The position numbers and the translations under genes are program-made. The notes below the pieces were generated by a model. The model did not search any database and was not told the DNA's origin. It saw nothing but the letters and a program-made list of their open reading frames with translations. DNA of 9,801 nt from CAZBBC01 sp964489835 (GTDB taxonomy: Bacteria; Calditrichota; Calditrichia; JAJRVZ01): contig CAZBBC010000161.1 in assembly GCA_964489835.1 (NCBI GenBank), positions 1 to 9,801 of the forward strand, in the 5' to 3' direction. Shown here in pieces: positions 7,543 to 9,801 of this stretch. The stretch's first letter is position 1. Each line of letters starts with the position of its first letter.

Positions 7543-7611
7543 CTCTGCGGAACTCAGCGTCCGCCGGCAGGCGGATCCGCCCACTGGCGTGATTCTCAGC
7601 GTCACTCTGCG
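7543..7611. repeat. CTCTGCG/CTCAGCG array interrupted by a G+C-rich element
   Basis: CTCTGCG (7543), CTCAGCGT (7553), CTCAGCGT (7595) and CTCTGCG (7605) are arranged with 10-nt spacing on each side of a central 34-base block (7561-7594). The word order is symmetric, though all words are in direct orientation. The words are one or two changes away from the CTCTGTG and CTTTGTG words of other gaps in this window, read on the same strand. Confidence 0.75.
7561..7590. mobile_element. Nested G+C-rich palindromic element (MITE-like, tentative)
   Basis: CCGCC (7561-7565) pairs with GGCGG (7570-7574) round a GGCA loop, and GGCGGATCCGCC (7570-7581) is a perfect 12-base palindrome. GCGT occurs just before the element (7557-7560) and at its end (7587-7590), which would fit a 4-base target duplication. 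It splits the CTCAGCG array. It encodes nothing, so any movement would be non-autonomous. Mobility is inferred from nesting only. Confidence 0.4.
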
Positions 7612-7667
7612 TTAAAGTTGATTCGCAATATTGAACAACCATATTGTATTTGACATTACTTTAATTG

Positions 7668-7683
7668 TCCCGATTTATCGGGA
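7668..7683 (+). repeat. TCCCGAT/ATCGGGA hairpin in the GH109 gene leader
   Basis: TCCCGAT (7668-7674) and ATCGGGA (7677-7683) form a perfect 7-bp stem with a 2-base gap; opening the closing pairs gives a more realistic tetra- or hexaloop. It ends 34 bases before ATG 7718 and would sit in the 5' leader. No T-run follows, so terminator action is unlikely. Confidence 0.55.
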
Positions 7684-7705
7684 TGAAACGACCCAAAATA
7701 ATAAT

Positions 7706-7711
7706 GAGGAA
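7706..7711 (+). promoter_or_regulatory. Ribosome-binding site that fixes the start at 7718
   Basis: GAGGAA lies 6 nt before ATG 7718. The frame is open upstream to a TTG at 7631, but that extension reads through the TCCCGAT hairpin and would bury the Tat leader, so the ATG is preferred. Confidence 0.75.
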
Positions 7712-7717
7712 ATAACG

Positions 7718-9157
7718 ATGAAAGCAAACCGTAGAGATTTTCTTAAAATGACCGGCTTTGCAGGTTTAAGCCTGGCTAGTGGAGGAATCTTGAAGAGTTG
7801 TACGCCGGATTCCATGAATCAAAATGATCAGAATCTGCCGCAGGCTATGAAGGATTATGAAAAGTCATATAAACAGCAGTACAATATGTCGGGTTATGCA
7901 GCCGACAAAATCAGTACGGTGCGGATTGGGATTATCGGTCTGGGTCAACGCGGCCCTTCACATATGAGGACCATGAGTGCCATCGATGGTGTTGAAATTA
8001 AAGCTTTATGTGACCTTCGACCGGAAAAAGCCGAAGCAGCAAAAGAAAAATTAACAAACACTGATCATAATCCTGAACTGTATTCGGGCTCAAAAGATGA
8101 ATGGAAAAAGCTATGTCAACGTAATGATATTGACCTGATTATTGTCACAACGCCCTGGTATATGCACACGGAGATGGCGGTTTATGCGATGGAACAAGGT
8201 AAACACGTGGCATCGGAAGTTCCGGCAGCCGGAACCATTGAAGAATGCTGGATGTTAGTAGAAACAGCCGAACGAACGCGCAAACACTGCATGATGCTTG
8301 AAAACTATTCTTATATGCCCTTTCAATTGGTGATGATAAACATGGCCAAGCAGGGATTTTTTGGGGAAATTGTACATGGGGATTGTGCCTATAATACCAG
8401 TAAAATGAAAAACAATTTCAATAAAAATTTGTATTGGAATATGTGGTGGTTGCGGCAATATGGATCCAGGAAAGGAAATATTTATCCCACACATGGACTG
8501 GGACCAATTGCCCAAATGATGGATATCAACAGAGGGGATAAATTTGAATTCCTCGTATCAGTAGAAAGCAAAGATTTTATGATGGCAGCCAAAGCAAAAG
8601 AATTGGCTGAAACGGATGATTTTTTTAGTGAATTTGTGGGAAAGGATTATCGTGGAAATATGAGTAGTACGATCATCAAAACCACATATGGCCGTACGAT
8701 AATGCTACAGCACGATGCAACATCTCCTTCACCCCACAATATGATTCATGGGATATATGGTACAAAAGGGTCAGCACTATATGATCCGCCACCTCCGAGA
8801 ATATCAACCGGTAACCACAAATGGGTTTCTGCAGAAGAATGTGAAAAAATTAAAGAAAAATATACGCCTGAAATATTTCACAAAGTAGGAGAATTGGCCA
8901 AAAATAGTGGACACGGAGGATCTGACTTACTCATTGACTGGCATTTAATTGATTGTTTGCACAATGGTCTACCCCTTGATCAGGATGTCTATGATGCAGC
9001 CGCTTGGAGTTCAATTTTACCATTAAGTGACTGGTCGGTAAGGAACAATTCGAACTCGATTAAAGTACCTGACTTTACAGCAGGCGCCTGGAAAACGAAT
9101 AAACGTAATATGGATATAAATTTGAAAAGGGGTGGCAACACCAAGGTAAAATCTTAG
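7718..9157 (+). CDS. Tat-exported GH109-type NAD-dependent glycosidase (Gfo/Idh/MocA family)
   Basis: A 479-residue protein starting at ATG 7718. Residues 1-30 are a twin-arginine leader (NRRDFLKM, Arg5-Arg6) followed by GFAGLSLASGG and Cys28 in LKSC, which could be lipidated although Lys is unusual in a lipobox. A Rossmann NAD(P)-binding domain starts at VRIGIIGLGQRG (Gly74, Gly76, Gly79) with ALCDLRPEKA after strand 2. Then come VTTPWYMHTEMAVYAMEQGK, EVPAA (167-171) where many family members have EKP, ENYSYMPFQLVMINMAKQG, GDCAYN, YPTHGLGP (256-263, His259) and GHGGSD (398-403). The pattern of EVPAA, ENYSY, YPTHGLGP and GHGGxD is that of GH109, whose characterised members remove alpha-N-acetylgalactosamine using bound NAD by an oxidation-elimination route. 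A relative acting on another sugar is possible. It is preceded by a ThuA lipoprotein, a common partner of Gfo/Idh/MocA proteins. Length is normal and all motifs look intact. Confidence 0.88.
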   Translation: MKANRRDFLKMTGFAGLSLASGGILKSCTPDSMNQNDQNLPQAMKDYEKSYKQQYNMSGYAADKISTVRIGIIGLGQRGPSHMRTMSAIDGVEIKALCDLRPEKAEAAKEKLTNTDHNPELYSGSKDEWKKLCQRNDIDLIIVTTPWYMHTEMAVYAMEQGKHVASEVPAAGTIEECWMLVETAERTRKHCMMLENYSYMPFQLVMINMAKQGFFGEIVHGDCAYNTSKMKNNFNKNLYWNMWWLRQYGSRKGNIYPTHGLGPIAQMMDINRGDKFEFLVSVESKDFMMAAKAKELAETDDFFSEFVGKDYRGNMSSTIIKTTYGRTIMLQHDATSPSPHNMIHGIYGTKGSALYDPPPPRISTGNHKWVSAEECEKIKEKYTPEIFHKVGELAKNSGHGGSDLLIDWHLIDCLHNGLPLDQDVYDAAAWSSILPLSDWSVRNNSNSIKVPDFTAGAWKTNKRNMDINLKRGGNTKVKS

Positions 9158-9208
9158 GCCACTATTTTTAATGCTTGTGGCAAAAGATTGATGAAAAAGA
9201 GGATTTAA

Positions 9209-9239
9209 AACCACAGAGGGCACTGAGAAACACTCCGTG
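9209..9239. repeat. CACAGAG/CACTGAG array with a decayed mirror half
   Basis: CACAGAG (9212-9218) and CACTGAG (9221-9227) are 9 nt apart, followed by CTCCGTG (9233-9239), which is the start of a mirror arm that then decays. AACCACAGAG (9209-9218) is the exact reverse complement of CTCTGTGGTT at 4086-4095 and 9616-9625. Confidence 0.6.
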
Positions 9240-9353
9240 TTCTTTTGAAGGATAATTATTAATTAGGTCATAAATGAGGAATTAATACTCAAAAACTTGT
9301 GAATTCACAGAAGGGAAAGAGTATAAGTCAATAAATATTATACGATTTCTCTG

Positions 9354-9370
9354 TACCACCTACGGTGGTA
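9354..9370. repeat. TACCACC-TAC-GGTGGTA hairpin
   Basis: A perfect 7-bp stem with a 3-base TAC loop. It is followed by A-rich sequence and then a 6-bp ATAGAC/GTCTAT stem at 9405-9419. From memory, small hairpins with a CCTACGG centre occur as dispersed intergenic repeats in related genomes. No T-run, so not a standard terminator. Confidence 0.6.
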
Positions 9371-9453
9371 AATGCTAAAAAATGTTTACGATTCTTATTT
9401 ATCTATAGACTTTGTCTATTTCCTAATGATCTAATTAATTGTTTATTTGATTT

Positions 9454-9553
9454 TTAACCACAAAGTACACCAAGAATACACAAAGTACACAAAGAAATAT
9501 TTCTTAATTAAATCTTTGTGATCTTAGTGCCTTCTTTGTGAACTTTGTGTTAA
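9454..9553. repeat. Mirror-symmetric inverted repeat of CACAAAG/CTTTGTG units
   Basis: The left arm carries CACAAAG-type words starting at 9459, 9468 (CACCAAG), 9479 and 9488. The right arm carries CTTTGTG-type words at 9514, 9523 (CTTAGTG), 9534 and 9543. Spacing is 9, 11, 9 nt in both arms, so the whole array is mirrored. Each arm ends outward in TTAA. The centre holds a perfect 14-base palindrome AAGAAATATTTCTT (9492-9505). Overall arm pairing is roughly 80 percent by eye. It would form a stem of about 40 bp as RNA or cruciform. Confidence 0.88.
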
Positions 9554-9572
9554 ATTTTTTATAAAAATATAA

Positions 9573-9607
9573 CCCCGTAAAACGGGGCGCTCGCCCGAAG
9601 GGCGAGC
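9573..9607. repeat. Tandem G+C-rich hairpins ahead of the aminotransferase gene
   Basis: CCCCGT (9573-9578) pairs with ACGGGG (9582-9587) round AAA, and GCTCGCCC (9589-9596) pairs perfectly with GGGCGAGC (9600-9607) round GAA. The two stems are one base apart in otherwise A+T-rich DNA. The nearest T-run (9641-9645) is too far away for intrinsic termination. It could be a dispersed repeat or an RNA structure in the leader of the next gene. Confidence 0.7.
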
Positions 9608-9652
9608 CCTAGGAGCTCTGTGGTTATAATTTATGCGACCTTTTTAGCAAAC

Positions 9653-9657
9653 AGGAG
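9653..9657 (+). promoter_or_regulatory. Ribosome-binding site of the final gene
   Basis: AGGAG lies 6 nt before ATG 9664 and supports this start for the truncated gene. Confidence 0.7.
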
Positions 9658-9663
9658 ATAAAT

Positions 9664-9801
9664 ATGAGCAAAGATTGGTGGAGAGAAAAAGCCAAAGGAA
9701 TACCACATATCATCACACCGCCTCCCGGTCCGAAATCAATAGCAATGCATAGTCATGCGAGCAAATACATCCGTGGGCTATCTTCACAAGTAAAATTATT
9801 T
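9664..9801 (+). CDS. Probable class-III PLP-dependent aminotransferase, N-terminal fragment
   Basis: Forty-six codons are visible before the window ends. The segment IPHIITPPPGPKSIAMHSHA (residues 13-32), followed by YIRGLSSQVKLF, matches the N-terminal approach of class-III aminotransferases such as 4-aminobutyrate, acetylornithine or related omega-aminotransferases, where a TPxPGPKS stretch precedes the first core strands. No signal peptide is seen, so the product is cytoplasmic. The PLP lysine and all other catalytic positions lie beyond the window, so the call rests on this short region alone. It begins after a 506-base repeat-rich gap and so is probably a separate transcription unit from the glycan genes. 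Confidence 0.62.
   Translation, partial: MSKDWWREKAKGIPHIITPPPGPKSIAMHSHASKYIRGLSSQVKLF

Larger units (their letters stand above)
7395..7717. other. Repeat-filled gap before the GH109-type gene
   Basis: This 323-base gap is a stack of four things: an A+T-rich inverted repeat (7456-7529), an array of CTCTGCG/CTCAGCG words (7543-7611) with a G+C-rich palindromic element inside it, a stretch with TTGACATTACTTTAATT (7650-7666), and a TCCCGAT hairpin (7668-7683) in the presumed leader. No protein-coding frame is supported. The shift from A+T-rich to G+C-rich and back within 100 bases marks the G+C-rich block as a separate insertion. Confidence 0.7.
9158..9663. other. 506-base gap made largely of hairpin repeats
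   Basis: This is the longest gene-free stretch. In order it contains a CACAGAG/CACTGAG array (9209-9239), an A+T-rich segment, a TACCACC hairpin (9354-9370), a small ATAGAC/GTCTAT stem (9405-9419), a long CACAAAG mirror array (9454-9553), two G+C-rich hairpins (9573-9607), and CTCTGTGGTTAT (9616-9627) just before the next gene. No frame with a ribosome-binding site or recognisable protein was seen on either strand. Confidence 0.7.

Noticed and set aside
7650..7672. Sigma-70 promoter at TTGACA 7650
   Set aside because: No TATAAT-like box lies 16-18 bases downstream, and no Bacteroidota TAnnTTTG box is present. The same problem applies to TTGACA at 4100 and 6441.
7631..7717. N-terminal extension of the GH109-type gene from a TTG at 7631
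   Set aside because: It reads through a hairpin repeat, has no ribosome-binding site, and would hide the Tat leader. ATG 7718 has GAGGAA at proper spacing.
9454..9553. CRISPR-like array
   Set aside because: Units are 7-8 bases at 9-11-nt spacing and mirrored, with no room for spacers and no cas genes nearby.
9573..9607. Intrinsic terminator
   Set aside because: The stems are strong but no T-run follows. The nearest TTTTT is over 30 bases away and just before the next gene's ribosome-binding site.
9158..9663. tRNA or small RNA gene in the longest gap
   Set aside because: No cloverleaf or conserved TTCGA-type arm was seen. The structured parts are explained by repeat hairpins.

Overview
The window looks like a bacterial chromosome fragment with a moderate-to-low G+C content. 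It is gene-sparse and has repeat-rich intergenic DNA. Secreted or lipoprotein carbohydrate-active proteins, a Tat-type RRDFLK leader on an oxidoreductase-fold glycosidase, and dispersed hairpin repeats in nearly every larger gap suggest the Bacteroidota/FCB superphylum or a neighbouring candidate phylum (KSB1-, Ignavibacteria- or Calditrichota-like). That placement is an inference from gene content and repeat style; no rRNA or other phylogenetic marker is present.

Layout, all genes on the + strand: (1) 1-408, the C-terminal part of a creatininase-family amidohydrolase; (2) 677-2668, a lipoprotein sialate O-acetylesterase-like SGNH esterase with an inserted jelly-roll; (3) 2782-3960, a six-hairpin glycosidase-like protein; (4) 4132-6393, a large secreted protein resembling a GH-A/GH42-type glycoside hydrolase but of no family I can name; (5) 6582-7394, a ThuA-domain lipoprotein; (6) 7718-9157, a Tat-exported Gfo/Idh/MocA protein of GH109 type; (7) 9664-9801, the first 46 codons of a probable class-III aminotransferase. 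Genes 4 and 6 are open upstream of the starts I chose, but those extensions run through repeat DNA and lack ribosome-binding sites.

Genes 2 to 6 read as an extracytoplasmic toolkit for dismantling a decorated glycan. An esterase removes O-acetyl groups, two probable glycosidases act on the backbone or branches, a GH109-type enzyme removes alpha-N-acetylgalactosamine or a similar sugar, and a ThuA-like lipoprotein has an accessory role. No SusC/SusD pair, transporter or regulator lies in the window, so the substrate is not fixed by context. The gaps of 112 to 506 bases between genes, several containing long hairpins, argue against one tightly coupled operon.

The most unusual part is the intergenic DNA. 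Gaps at 479-587, 9209-9239 and 9454-9553 hold mirror-symmetric arrays of short words (CACGAATT, CACAGAG, CACAAAG) spaced about 9-11 nt, each arm being the reverse complement of the other. The gap at 7543-7611 holds a related array of CTCTGCG/CTCAGCG words with a GC-rich palindromic element nested inside. Further compact hairpins lie at 2678-2707, 7668-7683, 9354-9370 and 9573-9607. I saw no rRNA, tRNA, CRISPR array, transposase or phage gene.
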